From NCBI GenBank assembly GCA_009599575.1, contig VWND01000028.1, positions 326,277 through 390,276 of the forward strand: 64,000 nucleotides of DNA. Reading direction: 5' to 3'. This DNA comes from Blumeriella jaapii. Its lineage: Eukaryota; Ascomycota; Leotiomycetes; Helotiales; Drepanopezizaceae. Shown here in pieces: positions 1 to 11,589 of the stretch. Every line of letters starts with the position of its first letter. Position 1 is the stretch's first letter. The translations under genes and the position numbers were made by a program. The notes under the pieces were generated by a model. The model searched no databases. It was not told the origin of the DNA and saw nothing but the letters and a program-made list of their open reading frames with translations.

Positions 1-1116
1 TTTTTTACAAAAGGTATAATATACTTAAAAAAAATGCTAGGTCGTTTTTAATAAGTATTATTATCGTAGTATTTCGAAAATATTTTATAATAATCGCCGG
101 CTTAAGTTATTTTCTGTTTTTTTCAATTGGGACGGTATTAAGAAGTATAAAAACTTTTTTTTCGATATTTTCGAAAGCGTTAAGTTCTCGTTGAAATTGT
201 TTAACTTTTTTTCGGAATTCGTTTCGGCGTTTTAGAGTTTTTTCGAGTTTTTTAACTATTTCGTAAATCTTTTTCTTAGTTTTTTTCTGTTTTATTTTAG
301 CTTGTATTTCTTTTACTTTTTTACGTTTATCGTTTTTTTTTTGTTCGACGCGGATTCGTTTATCAGCTAGATAAATCAGGATTTCGATAAAAGATTTTTC
401 CGAATCGCTTTGAGCGTGGCCTTTTTTAATAATTTCTTCGATAAAAGAAATTGAAAAGTCGTCGCGCCTTGGTGGTGGGGTATTTTCGACCTTTGATAAA
501 GCTGGTAACGTTAAAAAAGACGATGGTACGAGGTTTTTTTAAGCAGCCGAAGGTGCTGAGTTTTTTTGAATAGCTGAAAATGCCTGTTTTCTGCGAATGC
601 GAAAAGCCATAATATCGATAATAACGATATAAATGTAATAGTATAGTAGAAGATTGTTTTAGTAATATCGAATTGCCGTTCCGGTGAATTAAAAAAATCA
701 GAATATAAAAATTAAAAGGCAGAGAAATACTAGTTTAAATAATAAAGCTTAAATAAAATTAAGTTAATAGTTAGACTGATTTTTATTTTTTATATTTTTA
801 ATAGAAGGCGTGTATAAGTACAAAAGGAGGGGTGGAGCCTTCGAGAAAAGTATTTCCCAGGAAACCAGGCGAGCCCCATTTAGTATGCTTTTCTAGCCCT
901 TATTCCGATCTTTTTTTATTTTTTTCAATATAATTTTAATAATTGGTTCCTTAGCAATTACTCCTATAAAATGTTTTATCTAAATGTCATTTCCAGCCCC
1001 TATAGTATTATCCGGCCCCCACGGCCTATCCGCAGAAAGTACTATTCGAGGGTTGGTAGGAGGCAGAGGGTCTTGGCGGATCACCTGACTCATACACGTG
1101 ATGTTGGTTCCTGACA
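1..1116 (-). mobile_element. Ty3/gypsy element copy A1, partial (leader/gag part plus 5' LTR)
   Basis: This segment is a near copy of 17,409-18,529, so it is the 5' end of a second copy of the complete gypsy element at 11,172-18,529, in the same minus orientation. The remainder lies beyond the left window edge. It contains the 413-bp LTR (704-1116) and about 700 bases of leader and start-of-gag sequence. No open frame survives. Differences from the other copy are mostly C/T and G/A transitions, as RIP produces. The five bases after the LTR are CCTAA; the partner duplication would be outside the window. Confidence 0.85.
704..1116 (-). repeat. LTR of gypsy copy A1 (413 bp)
   Basis: This aligns without length change to the LTRs at 11,172-11,584 and 18,117-18,529. 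The plus-strand left end reads TATAAAAATT where the 18,117 copy reads TGTAAAAATT, so the terminal TG has become TA. The right end is intact (CCTGACA). A GC-rich patch near 1016-1100 has escaped most mutation. Confidence 0.88.
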
Positions 1117-3460
1117 CCTAAATAAGTTTTAGCACGTGCTTAAATAATTTTCGCAGTTTTTCGTCGGAATATAAACTGATTATTAAAGTTAACTTCGAAT
1201 ACGTCGTAATCCGAATTTTTAATAGCAGCGAATCGATTAGCGAAGCCGATAACGTCGACTTTTTTTGTAATTAAATCGCAGTACGCCGCGTAACAGCGTA
1301 TATAAAAATAATAAAACTTTTCGTTTTTTTTGACGTTAATATTATTCGTAAAAACGAAATTAAAAAATCGGAGTTTTTCAGCGAAAAAAAGCTCGAATAA
1401 AAACGGATCACCGTTTTCAAAAGTTTTTTTTATTTATTCCGGCGTATTATATTTGCAGTTTCCGAAAAAGGCTTGGTTTAATTTTTGTTCGAAGCAAAAG
1501 GGAAAAAGCTGACGGATTCATTTGGTTTTTGTGTAAAAATATCGAAATAAAATTTCTGAATCGTTTCGTCGTCGAAAGCGAAAGTTTTAAGTAAAATAAT
1601 TTAATTTTATATTTTTTGTATAATTTTTTTCGCAATGATTTCGATATTTTTTTTTAAACTTTTTCGGTCGAAACGTATAATGGTCGAGATTTTAAATGCT
1701 TTTATTAGAATTTGAAATATTAGCGGTTCGACGTTTTTGAACGCAGCAAGCGTTTTTGATATTTGCGTATTTAATTTCGAAAGGTTAGATTCAAAATCGT
1801 TTAAATCTTTTTTTTTCGAAATATTAGAATTTTTTAAATCTGATTTTGTAAAATCGTCGCGTTTTTTATTAATTAATTTAAAGCTTATAGCTCGGCGTTG
1901 ATTTCCGGCTGTTTTTATTCGCGGTGTCTTTTTTGCTAGCGACGCGAATGATTTTTTTTTCCGAACAAAAAGGGTTTCGGAAATATCGGCGCGCTTTTCT
2001 ACGTTTTTTATTTTTATTTTTTCCGGGATTGTTTTTATAAATATAATAAGCTTTTTGTATTCGAATAGGCGGTTGTTTGCTGTTACGCTTTTGATTTCGT
2101 TTTTTGATTCGTTTTCGATAATTAAAAATAAAAATCGTTAAGTTGTTTTAGTTATTTTAAAAATATTAATTGTTACCGCGTGTGTTTTTTCGAACTAAAC
2201 GAAAATAATATTAGTTTTTTCGTTTTTTTCGTCGTCGTAAATTTGAAATATCGGAATAGCGTCGTTTTTTTTCTTTGGTATAAAAATGCCGCATTTAGCG
2301 ACGCTTAGTTTTTTGCTTTGAAAAAAGATTAGATTTAAAGTTTCGCAGCCGACTAAAACTTTTTTTAGCGATTGCATAGCGTCGTTAATCAGTTTGCAAA
2401 CAGCTGTAAAAAAGCTTATAAACCTGCGGGCTTTTGAATTGTTAGCTTTTAAGATTTGCGTTTTAAAAATATAAGCGTTTAATATTCAAACTTTTTTTTT
2501 CGTAAAAGTAATAATTTCGAAAAAGCGAGCGAAGTGCCGAAATAAAATAACACCGGTGATTTTGCTAAAAACGTATTTTTAAATATTTTTTTCTCGTTGA
2601 TTTAGCAAAAAGCGCAAAACTCGATCTGTTATTTTTTTTTTATTATCTCGAGCTTTTCGTATTCCGGCGAAAGCTTTTAAAGCGTTGTCGTAATTCAGCA
2701 GAAACTTATCGTAATTAAAATTTTTACGAACGAATTCAGTTTTAACGAAGCTTTCGTAATCGAATAAAAATTCGTTAACGTTTTTAATTATTATATCGAA
2801 TTGCTTTATAAATATTTTTACGAAAGCTGTTTATTAATTTAAAATAGCGGCATTATATATTTGTTTAAATTCGGAAAGATTGCGTATAATAGTTCCGTTT
2901 CAAAGTAAATTAAAAATAAATTTGCCTGGTTTAGCAACGCTTTACTTAGAAAACGATATAATATCGATAAGTTTATTAATTAAAAAAATATATTATATTT
3001 ATTAAAAAGTAAATAGGAAAAAGTATAAGAATTGTAAAATATTTGTATTCAAAAATTACGGAAATCCGCATGCTGTTTTTTTAATAAATTATAATTGTTC
3101 AGGCAGCCACCCGTTCAAAACAACGAAAAAAGTAAATAATGCAAAAAGTAGCAAATAATAAAATGTATAAAAAATAGTTTTCGTAAAATATGCGAATAAT
3201 ATAAATGTATCAAATATACGGCTCAAACATATACAAAGCTTTTGTTTTAATAAACAAAAGTACAGTTAAATAAAAAAAAGTATAATAAATGTCCTAAATA
3301 ATATAAAAAAAGGTTTCAAAAATAAATAATATATATAAAACAAAATAATTAAATTGTATATAAGCAAAGCAAAACAAAAACAGTAAAACAGTATATAATA
3401 AAAAAAAAACAATAAATAAACAAAAACAGTAAAACAGTTAGTAAACAATTTTATAAGCAC
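1117..3460. other. RIP-degraded repeat sequence, family not recognised
   Basis: The stretch is TA-rich with frequent in-frame TAA and TAG codons. The minus strand between about 2,960 and 2,100 can be read with few stops, including a piece at 2195-2377 with the string LVGCETLN. This faintly recalls the end of a Copia-type integrase, but I could not follow a Copia reverse transcriptase next to it and do not assign it. About 3,000-3,460 is low-complexity A/T sequence without LTR ends that I could match elsewhere. Confidence 0.5.
1917..1950. repeat. 34-bp repeat with ATTCGCG/CGCGAAT ends, copy 3 of 4
   Basis: This copy lies in the unidentified repeat rather than in gypsy B. Its ends are the same (ATTCGCGGTG … GACGCGAATG) and its interior is more diverged. 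Confidence 0.5.
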
Positions 3461-3499
3461 TTTTCTTTTTTTCGGTTATAAGTAAAATTACGATTTAAA

Positions 3500-3930
3500 T
3501 TATGCTTTCCGCAGGATTATCGTTCGATTGTTTTCAAACTTTTTCAAAAGATTCTTTTTTTTCAGAAGTATAATCGCTTTGGTCGGAATCGTCGTCGGAA
3601 TTACTAAAATCGGAATCGCTGTTTAAATTAAAATTCAAAAGGTAAATTTGCTGATTTTTTTTGTAAAATCGCTTTAATCGATTAGCGGCGAACGTTTTTT
3701 TCAGTTTTGTTTTATCGAATTCCGTAAACTTATAATAGCTTTTATTTAATTCGGCCTCGCATACTTCGTAAAATCCGAGCTATTTATAATTAAGTTTAGT
3801 ATCGGCCGATTTGTTAATAACGCGCTGAACGTCGTAAATTAAAACCAAATCTTTTTTTTTAATTAGCGTTTTTTTTAAAACCTTGGTTTTATTTTAAACT
3901 TTTTTAGCTGCTTTTTTATATCTTTTCTTT
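3500..3930 (-). pseudogene. Gypsy B integrase C-terminal region (remnant)
   Basis: A minus-strand reading gives a GYYEV-like turn followed by KSYYKFTEFDKTKLKKTF and AANRLKRFYKK. This resembles the chain closing many fungal gypsy integrases (a tyrosine-rich strand, then LKGTFAGNRLKRF in intact relatives). An acidic, serine-rich tail with repeated SDSDFSNSDDDSD-type residues follows. It lies downstream of the integrase core on the same strand, which fixes the 3' side of element B. Confidence 0.65.
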
Positions 3931-4199
3931 CGTAAAATCATTTTTTTTATATTTATATTACGGTAATTTAATTATTTAAATCTTATTATTAATAAATTTG
4001 CTTTCGTTTTTATTTTAACTACGTTATAAAGCTTTTATACAAACTATTTTGTTTTCAAAAACAGTCGAGCGTTTTTGTCGTATTAAATAAAAAATAAAAT
4101 TATTTTAATAAAAGCGTATATATATATACGTATAGCAAAAAGCATTTCCGAGAATTTCCGCGACCAACGCTTATAATCCTTTCGAATAGCTTTTAAAAA

Positions 4200-4570
4200 G
4201 CCGTTAAAAATATTTCTATGGCCTTATTTTACGAATCCGTTATTTTTCGAATTGTAAGCTGAGATTTAAATACGCTGGATCTCGTATTTTTTTGTAAAAA
4301 TCTCGATAACGCTTTTGTTTTCGGATTTATTATCGACGTTTAATTTACTAAACAAACCGTATCGATATATAACGTTTTTCTAAAAAAAAATCGCTATAAT
4401 TTCGAAAATAGCGTTTCGGAAAAATCGCTTTTTAAGCTATTCGGATAGATCGTTAATAGCGAATACGAAGCATATATAACCGCGATCGATAATTAGTACG
4501 CGTATAACGTCGAGGTTGATTTTTTCTCAAATTCTAAAAAACTACGTCGAATATAATAGGTTTTTTTTTC
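4200..4570 (-). pseudogene. Gypsy B integrase core (RIP-inactivated)
   Basis: A minus-strand reading gives VLIIDRGYICFVFAINDLSE, then RYGLFSKLNVDNKSENKS, then YEIQRI and ISAYNSKNNGFVK, interrupted by stops. This follows the DDE integrase core of fungal gypsy elements. Where relatives have an aspartate in the second catalytic segment and a glutamate in LVERGH, this copy has N-rich and K forms (…NNGFVK). These are the G-to-A outcomes expected from RIP. Confidence 0.7.
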
Positions 4571-4983
4571 GGCCAAGCTTTCGTTTTTAATAAAAAATGC
4601 AACTTTTAACGAAAGCTTTGCAATTTTCGAAGCATTTTTTTTATCAAAAGTCGTTTTTGATTCGGTAATAAATAATTTCAGTTTTTTTATAAAACATTTT
4701 CTCGTAAGCTTTTTTTATAACTTAAAATTTATCGGTTTTATTATTTATTACTAAGCGTTTTTAATATATATTATTTTTTATTTTATACAATTTCCTGTCG
4801 GCTAAAATATAATCGAAGGCTTGGTTTTTAAATAATTTAAACTAATAGTTTAATACGCTAAATAGTTTAAACAAAATAATTAAATAATATACGATTAAAT
4901 AAAAGTTTTCGGTTTTATAATTATCGATTAAAATTTTATTTTCGTCGCTAATCGGTTTATTCCGATCGTTTTCGATTAAATCC

Positions 4984-5017
4984 ATTCGCGATGCCAACCG
5001 AAATAATAACGCGAATG
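4984..5017. repeat. 34-bp repeat with ATTCGCG/CGCGAAT ends, copy 1 of 4 (first of a tandem pair)
   Basis: The unit begins ATTCGCG and ends CGCGAAT(G). A second copy starts 63 bases downstream at 5047. Related copies are at 1917-1950 and 6990-7023. Confidence 0.6.
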
Positions 5018-5046
5018 CTTTTTCGGCCCGAAAATCGGTGTTTTTT

Positions 5047-5080
5047 ATTCGCGGTGCCAGCCGAAATAACAACGCGAATG
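5047..5080. repeat. 34-bp repeat with ATTCGCG/CGCGAAT ends, copy 2 of 4
   Basis: It has the same inverted ends as the unit at 4984 and differs from it at a few C/T and G/A positions in the interior. Confidence 0.6.
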
Positions 5081-5799
5081 ATTTTGGCTTTATGAAATTT
5101 AAAACGCAAATAACGAAATAGCTAATTTCGTTAGCGATTTATTCGTCGATATTTTGTTTGTTTTATTTAGCGAAATCAAACGAATAAAAACGTTTTCGTT
5201 TGAAAAGGCCGTTTGCCGCTGTATTGATTATTTTTTTAATATATTTAATTTCGAAATTTATAAATCGCATCCAAGCTATTTAATTAGTTACGAATGCTTT
5301 TGGCAGGTTATTAGCTTTTTTATTCAATTGATTAACAAAAACTTTTGCGTTTGTTTCCAAAATAAAATGCACGCCGTATAATTCGCTTTTTATTTTTTTT
5401 ATTATTTTAAAAGCGCCTCGATATTTTCGTTTAATAGCATCGTAGCGTACTTCCGCGGAAAATCATAAGCCGCTTTCGAATCGTAAAAAATGCCGTTTTT
5501 TGTTTTTATCGATTTATTATAATACAATTTTCTAACCGAAAATACTGGCGTCGATAGTTAAAATAATTTTTCTGCGTTTGGGCTGTAGTCGATCCGTATA
5601 AATAATAGGGCCGATAAAAAATCGTTTTTAAAAACTTTTATAGCTTTGCTTTGTTTTTCTTTCTAAACGAAATCGATTTTTTTTTTTATCGTGGCGTAAA
5701 TAAATGCAGCTTTTTAAAAGAAATTTTTAATTTAATTGCGATAATAAATCACAACGCTAATAAAAACTCTAGCTTCGGTGATATTTTCGCATTTTTTTT

Positions 5800-6448
5800 A
5801 TTCGCAAATTTTTTTAATTTTTTTTCGTTAAAAATGGCGGCCAGCGCTGTTAGTCATATAACCGACGATATTTATTTCGAATATGTAAAATTTTAATCGA
5901 AGGCCAATAATAGCTTTGGCTTTTTCGAAGCAAACCATAATTTTATCGATGTTTTAAATATGTTTTATTATATAACGTCGAATTTCAGAAAAAAAATTTT
6001 TATTATTATAATATAATTTAAAGTTTTTTACTCCGACGTCGTCAACGTAAAGCAAAATAATGTCAGAAATACAAATTATAAGAATTTTGTATACGATTTT
6101 TACGAATTAAGCGATTGAATTAATAGCTTCTATAAGTATTCTGGTTATACGTAATAAACCGATTGGAATTTGAATTGCTATTATATTTCGAGATCGTAGA
6201 TTAAATATTAAATGGTCGTAGCCGAAAAACAAATCGAAAAGAAAAGCGATTATTAATTTTGCGAATTCGTTCGAAAATTGATCGACGTTAAATGGCACGT
6301 TAGCGTTTCGTATCGTTATTCTGTTTATTTCGACGATTACGGTAATAAGTTTGTAAATGCTTTTTTTTTTTGCAATAATAAACCATTTGTTTTTGTATAA
6401 GCCGTGGCAGAATTCGAAAATCTTTTGCTTAATTCGTTTTTTCAGCAT
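5800..6448 (-). pseudogene. Gypsy B reverse transcriptase (remnant)
   Basis: The open piece 6107-6448 includes FGYDHLIFNLRSRNIIAIQI and PIGLLRITRIL. After a stop, the same direction continues with FVRIVYKILI and LLYVDDVGVK, which contains an intact Y-V-D-D box near 6040. The arrangement (palm strand, 'QTPLGLLR'-type segment, YxDD box, then a conserved GxKG-type loop) is that of a Ty3/gypsy reverse transcriptase. Frame breaks on both sides make it a pseudogene. Confidence 0.8.
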
Positions 6449-6989
6449 TTCGACTATTTTATTCTAAAAAGCTTTAAAAACTGAAAAAGTCTTTTTTTGC
6501 CAGGCTTTATGAAATACGGTTTTAATATCGATATAAAACGTAACGTTAAAACTGAATTGGCTTATTTCGATAAAATCGAAGATTATAATTTTTTTCCGGT
6601 TGCGTAAAACTTCGTACAAAACCTTTTTTTTTTTTAGCAAAAATTAAATTCCGATTGCTAAATTATTAAATCGTTTTTTTGTAAATCGGCTGCCAAATAA
6701 TAAGCTGGAAAATCGGCCGGTAATAAGTTTTTCGAATTCGTTAATAACTGATTAAAATAGTTTTGTTGCTTTATCTTTTTTAAACCAATCGTTTATTTTT
6801 TCGGAAATATTTCCACCGAATTCGCTAAAATTCACGAATCGTATTTTATCAGCTTTGCGTTTGTAAAAAATGCTGATATTAATACAAAAAAATAAAATAT
6901 ATAAATCGGGTTTGTTTAATATAAAAACGAAATCTTCGGAACTTTTATTTCCGAATTAATAGCTAAAAATATTAATATTAGCCAATTTT

Positions 6990-7023
6990 ATTCGCGGTGT
7001 TATTTCGATTGATAACGCGAATG
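6990..7023. repeat. 34-bp repeat with ATTCGCG/CGCGAAT ends, copy 4 of 4
   Basis: It lies between the protease-like and RT segments of gypsy B and keeps both ends (ATTCGCGGTG and AACGCGAATG). Confidence 0.55.
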
Positions 7024-8399
7024 CTTTTAGCTAATTATTTTCCAGGTTTTATTATAGCCCAGCGTCTGTTTTAAAACCAAAGCCGGCTATTCGTTTTCCG
7101 ATAAAACGTCGATTAAAAAGATTTTGTCGCCGGCGACGATAATTTGATTTTAAAAAAATCGGTTTTAATTTCAGAAAAAGGTTTTTATTTGGCCGTTTTC
7201 GGTGTATTTGAAATTAACGAAACTTTCCAGAATTCAAGGTATTTTAAAAATAATAAAGTAAAAGCATTTTTTTATTATTAAAAAATTTCTATAAATAATA
7301 ATACTTTCAACGTCGATTTTAATATTTCGTACAATTTTATTAAATTCAATCGTATTTTCATTAACGATAATATAAATTATTCGTTTATCGGTAATAATCG
7401 GGATATTATTAGTTTCGGCTGTTTTCTGATTTATATAATTGATTTCGGCTCTATTATCGAATAAAACGAGAGCGGTCGTATTTTTTTTAAATATTGTTTT
7501 TATTTTTAATGCTTTTATAACCGTGTAAAAGCAGTTTCGTCGTTTTAATTTTTAAGTTTTTATAGCAAAAACCAAAAGGCTGATTTCTTCCGAGAATTCT
7601 TTTTTATCGGCTAAATTAACTGCGGTATTGTAATTTTTTTTTGGTTTTTTTTCAATTTAAAATCGTTTTTTTTTCGGATAATCTTAATTTTTTCGTTTTT
7701 TTTTAATGCAAAGATTTGTTTATTAATAATTTTGTCGAATCTCTTTTCTGTATTAAATAAATCGCTGAATTTCAATTTAATTTTTTGTTTTATAATTTTT
7801 TTAATAGCTTCGTCGACGGCTTCGAAGCTAATATATTTGTCGATTTATTTTTCGCTTTATATTAATAATAGGCGTTTAAAAGCTGGTATTTTTTGAATAA
7901 TTTAAACCGGAATATCGGTATCGATATTTTTTATATCGTCGTTAATTTCTTTTATTATAAGCGTTTTTTTAATAATTTTATCGATTTTTTTTCGAATTTT
8001 AAAATCTTTTTTTCTTTCGATTTTAACGTTTTTTTTCATATCAATTGATTTGGCGAATAAAACAAAAGCACTTTGCTTTTTTATAATTCGCTGGCTTGAT
8101 TGTATAGCTATAATATTTGCAAATGCGATACTTATATTAAAAATATATATATTTGTTTTTTATTTATACATTTAAACTTTATTTATATTTGGAATAAAGG
8201 ATTTCTTTTTGATTAATACGCCTTTTGAAATATTTTCTTTTTTATTAATAAAAATCGTTTTTGTATTTTTTCTGTTTTCTAAACAATCGTTTTATTTCGT
8301 GCTTTTTATTTTTAAGCGAATAATATTTAATCAGTTCTGATTTTTAATTTTGTTAAAAAGGCTTATTTCTGCTTCCGTTGGTCCGAAGCAAATCGCTCC

Positions 8400-9598
8400 G
8401 TATTTGTTAATATAGCAAACATTATTATTCACACAGAAATTAAATACTTTGCATTTAAGCGAATATAAGATTTTTCGTAATAAATTTTTTTGTTATTACA
8501 GAATTTACATTTAGGGCTACGGGGTTTTTTTTAATAATTACTTTTACCATTTTAGTAGCCGCGATTCTGGTTTCCGCGTTGATTTTCTTTTTTCTTTTAA
8601 TAATCGTTATTATAATTAGTATTTCGCTAATTCTGATTGTTAACACGAGAAAATTGCTATTAAACAGCTATTACTTTTACGATAGCTTGGCGAAATTGAT
8701 CGCTTCGCGTATTTTAAAAAAAGTAGTTATTGTAAAAGTTATTTTAATCGTTTTTATTATCCGAATTGATATAAAAAAGTTTTTTCTGCTATTATATAAA
8801 GCTTTCGATTTTGCTTTAAAGCTTTTGAATTTTAATATCGGTAAATTTTAATACGAGAGTTTCGATATTTTTGTCAAGCTTTTCCAAGCTAATAAGTTTT
8901 GCAGAACGATTAAATAATATAGTAATTGATTGTTTTTTAGCGATTTCGGTAACTTTTAATAGCTGGGCATGTTTTTATACTAAAGCTTCCACGTCTTTTT
9001 TATAAATAAGGAAAGGAGATTTTTTTTAATTTATAGCTTCGATAATACGTTCGCTTTGATTTTGTTTAAAAACAAACTTTACAAATTTGGAATACTGGTC
9101 GAAGGTTTCAGAATTTTATTTATTAATTTTAAAGTATTTAATAATTTTGTTGCGAATGCTAGTTGGAAAGCTAAATAAAAACAATTTTTCCTGTTTAACC
9201 TCGCTTAAGACTTTTTTGTTAACGAAAACGTTAAAAACTCTCGTATAAATACGATAATAAGCTTTGAGTTTTTTGGCTTAGCGAATTATTATAACAAACT
9301 GTTTAAAAAAAGCGATAGTATCGCGAATTTGTTAGCGATCGTAGTTTCGGAATTCCGATTTCAAGGTTTTAACTAATTTACGCCAGTTTCGAGCCCTAAT
9401 AGCTTTTTATTTATTTATCGATTTAATAATATTTTTAATAATTAAGTCGCAGTAGCGAGGGAGTTTATCGAATATCTTAGTTTTAAAAATTCCGAAATCC
9501 TTACAGGTTTTTTTATATTTTTCGATAAAATCGGTAATATTAGCGCTATTAAATAAAAGTGCATTAAAGGAGCCAAAAAGGGGCATGCGGCCTCGCAT
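8400..9598 (-). pseudogene. Gypsy B gag region (remnant)
   Basis: The minus-strand piece at 9598-9407 reads MPLFGSFNALLFNSANITDF followed by IEKYKKTC and KLPRYCDLI. Intact fungal gypsy gag proteins start similarly, with a 'FxGxNITxFLxxYE' segment and a KLPRYC motif. Further down (8646-8455 and beyond) is a segment with NVNSVITKKFITKN and a possible C-rich stretch. Position and order agree with gag lying upstream of the RT remnant. Confidence 0.65.
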
Positions 9599-9599
9599 A

Positions 9600-10542
9600 A
9601 GAAAACGAAAAGCGTCGTTGTTTATAATATTAGTAAAAGTGTTGGTAGGGTTTGAATTAAATAAATAAGTGTTTTCTAGAGTTGCAAATTGAAAGTTTTT
9701 AGCGTAAAAGAAATCGTTTTTAATAAAAAAGCTATTAAAAAAATTTTTGTATTTTTTAAAAAAATTAAATAAAATAAAATTGCGTTCAAATATTTAAATA
9801 GCGTATTAAAGAATTTGTTTTTTAGTAAATTAATTGGATTAATATAATATTGCTATATAATCCACGGTTTTAATATTCCGTAGCTTAGGCTAATGCACGT
9901 ACAGCTATTTTTTTACTATTTTTAATAAAAAGCCGCAAATTGTAATTGCTATAATTATAAAACGTAAAATCAAGAAGTTGAGTTTTCGCCAGGCGTTTGA
10001 TTAAAAGAAATCTAATTCAGAAAGGCCGAGCGCAGCGGTCGAAGCGTATAAATCAATATTCGATTTGTTATTTTTAAATAAAAAAGCGATTTTCGAGCTT
10101 TAAATTTCGCACGGTTTAAAATTGCTTAACCGTAATTTTAAACGTTTTTGAAATATATTGCATTTTTGTAATTTAATAATTGTGCGCAAAATAAAAAAAG
10201 CTATTAAAGGTTTTTCATATAATGCAGCTGCGAACAACACCATATAAAAGGTCTTTTAAGCCGTAGTAGCGAAATATCGAAATCGATTTTAATTGTAAAT
10301 TTAAGAAATGCATCGGCGAATATATAAAAACGAAACACCGAAGTTTGAATTTCTGCGTAGATTACTAAATGTAAAAGTAGATAAGAAAACCAAATTGATA
10401 CGGCCATATATCGGTAAGTAGGATAATCTAAAGAATTTCTAGAAAAAATTGAAAAAAGGAAAAGAAATATAAATAAAAGTATGAATTGAACTGCGTGCCT
10501 ATGGTACTATTTAAAAGAATACTTTGCTCTTATACCTGTTGA
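9600..10542. other. TA-rich sequence between gypsy B and the LINE; nothing recognised
   Basis: It may contain the 5' leader or LTR of gypsy B or a 5' portion of the LINE, but I found no matching LTR and no continuous frame. The minus-strand open stretch at 10,204-10,407 has no recognisable motif. Confidence 0.4.
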
Positions 10543-11171
10543 AAATAGTCAGTAGCAGAAGGTCTCGAAGGGATCCATGCCTCAATCATAGCTAAAACTA
10601 CCAACTCCCATCAATACAAGATATCACCGTTTTACAATAATAACGAAAAGCTATACAAAATAATAGGCTAGCATCGAATAACCACGAATCTTAAAGCTCC
10701 CTTTTTAATAATAAACGGCATTATAATTAAAAACACCAAAAACAAAGCTAACGTTTTGAAAAACAAAATACTTGGCCGCTTTTTAGCTACCGACGATTTC
10801 GACCAAAATCCTTTCATCGAATAAGCTAAATCGGGCCATTTTTTTTAAGCAGACTTCGTATCGCCCGAAAAAATAGAACGATATTGTATTAAAATTATTA
10901 ACATTTCTCCGGGCATTAACCGAATCACGGTAAAACTTTTAAAAGCTTACTAAAAAAAAGCCAAAACCGTTATATATAATTTATTTAACCGCTGCCTCGC
11001 AACGAACCATTTTCCGATCTTTTAAAAGTTGGCCGAAATGGTTATAATAATTAAAACCGGCAAACGAAACAAATCTTTTCCACGCTCGTAGCGCCCGATC
11101 GCTTTTTTTTTTTTGCATATTCAAAAACTTCGAAAAAATTATCGCTAGCAAAATCGCGTAAACAGCGCTTA
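10543..11171 (+). mobile_element. Tad1-like LINE, left part (ORF2 up to the gypsy insertion)
   Basis: A plus-strand reading gives KLYKIIG, NLKAPFLIINGIIIKNTKNK, then LGRFLATDDFDQNPF, SPGINRITVKLLKAY and LFNRCLATNHFP, then RPIAFFF. These are successive conserved segments upstream of and inside the reverse transcriptase of fungal Tad1/LINE elements. In-frame TAG and TAA codons replace expected Trp and Gln codons, in line with RIP. The reading continues exactly across the gypsy insertion at 11,171/18,530. The 5' end is not defined; the frame closes near 10,540, and the endonuclease domain was not found. Confidence 0.8.
11167..11171. repeat. Target-site duplication GCTTA (left)
   Basis: GCTTA directly precedes the first LTR base at 11,172 and is repeated directly after the last LTR base at 18,530-18,534. 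Removing the element and one copy restores the LINE reading frame. Confidence 0.93.
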
Positions 11172-11584
11172 TGTAAGGATTGAAAGGCAGGGAAATACTA
11201 GTTCAGACAATAGAGCTTAGATAAGGTTGGATTGATAGTCAGACTGATTTCTACTTTTTACATTTCTAGTAAAAGGCGTGTATAAGTACAAAAGGAGGGG
11301 TGGAGCTTTCGAAAAAAGTATTTTCCAGGAAACCAGGCGAGTTCCATTTAGTATGCTTTTCCAGCCCCTATCCCGACCTTTTTTCATTTTTTTTAATATA
11401 ATTTTAATAACTGGTTCCTTAGCAATTATTTTTATAAAATGTTTTATTTAAATATTATTTCCAGTTTTTATAATATTATCCGGCCTTTACGGCTTATTCG
11501 CAGAAAGTATTATTCGAGAATTGATAAAAAGCAGAGGGTTTTGGCGAATTATTTGATTTATATACGTAATGTTGGTTCCTGATA
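11172..11584 (-). repeat. 3' LTR of gypsy A2 (413 bp)
   Basis: It begins TGTAAGGATT on the plus strand, just after the duplication. Its right end is CCTGATA against CCTGACA in the other two copies. A run of T at 11,589-11,596 is a purine run on the element's coding strand just upstream of this LTR and is a likely polypurine tract. Confidence 0.92.
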
Positions 11585-11589
11585 TTACT

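Larger units (their letters stand above)
3480..9600 (-). mobile_element. Second Ty3/gypsy family (element B), RIP-degraded
   Basis: Read on the minus strand from right to left, remnants occur in the order gag (about 9598-8400), protease region (about 7400), reverse transcriptase (about 6448-5800), integrase core (about 4570-4200) and integrase C-terminus (about 3930-3500). That order is typical of Ty3/gypsy. The sequence differs from the A1/A2 family. I looked for matching LTRs near 3,000-3,460 and 9,620-10,420 and found none, so the outer borders are approximate. Many stops and substitutions mean it cannot be active. Confidence 0.75.

Noticed and set aside
2195..2377. Ty1/Copia integrase end (LVGCETLN)
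   Set aside because: One short similarity without a neighbouring Copia RT is not enough; left as unidentified repeat.
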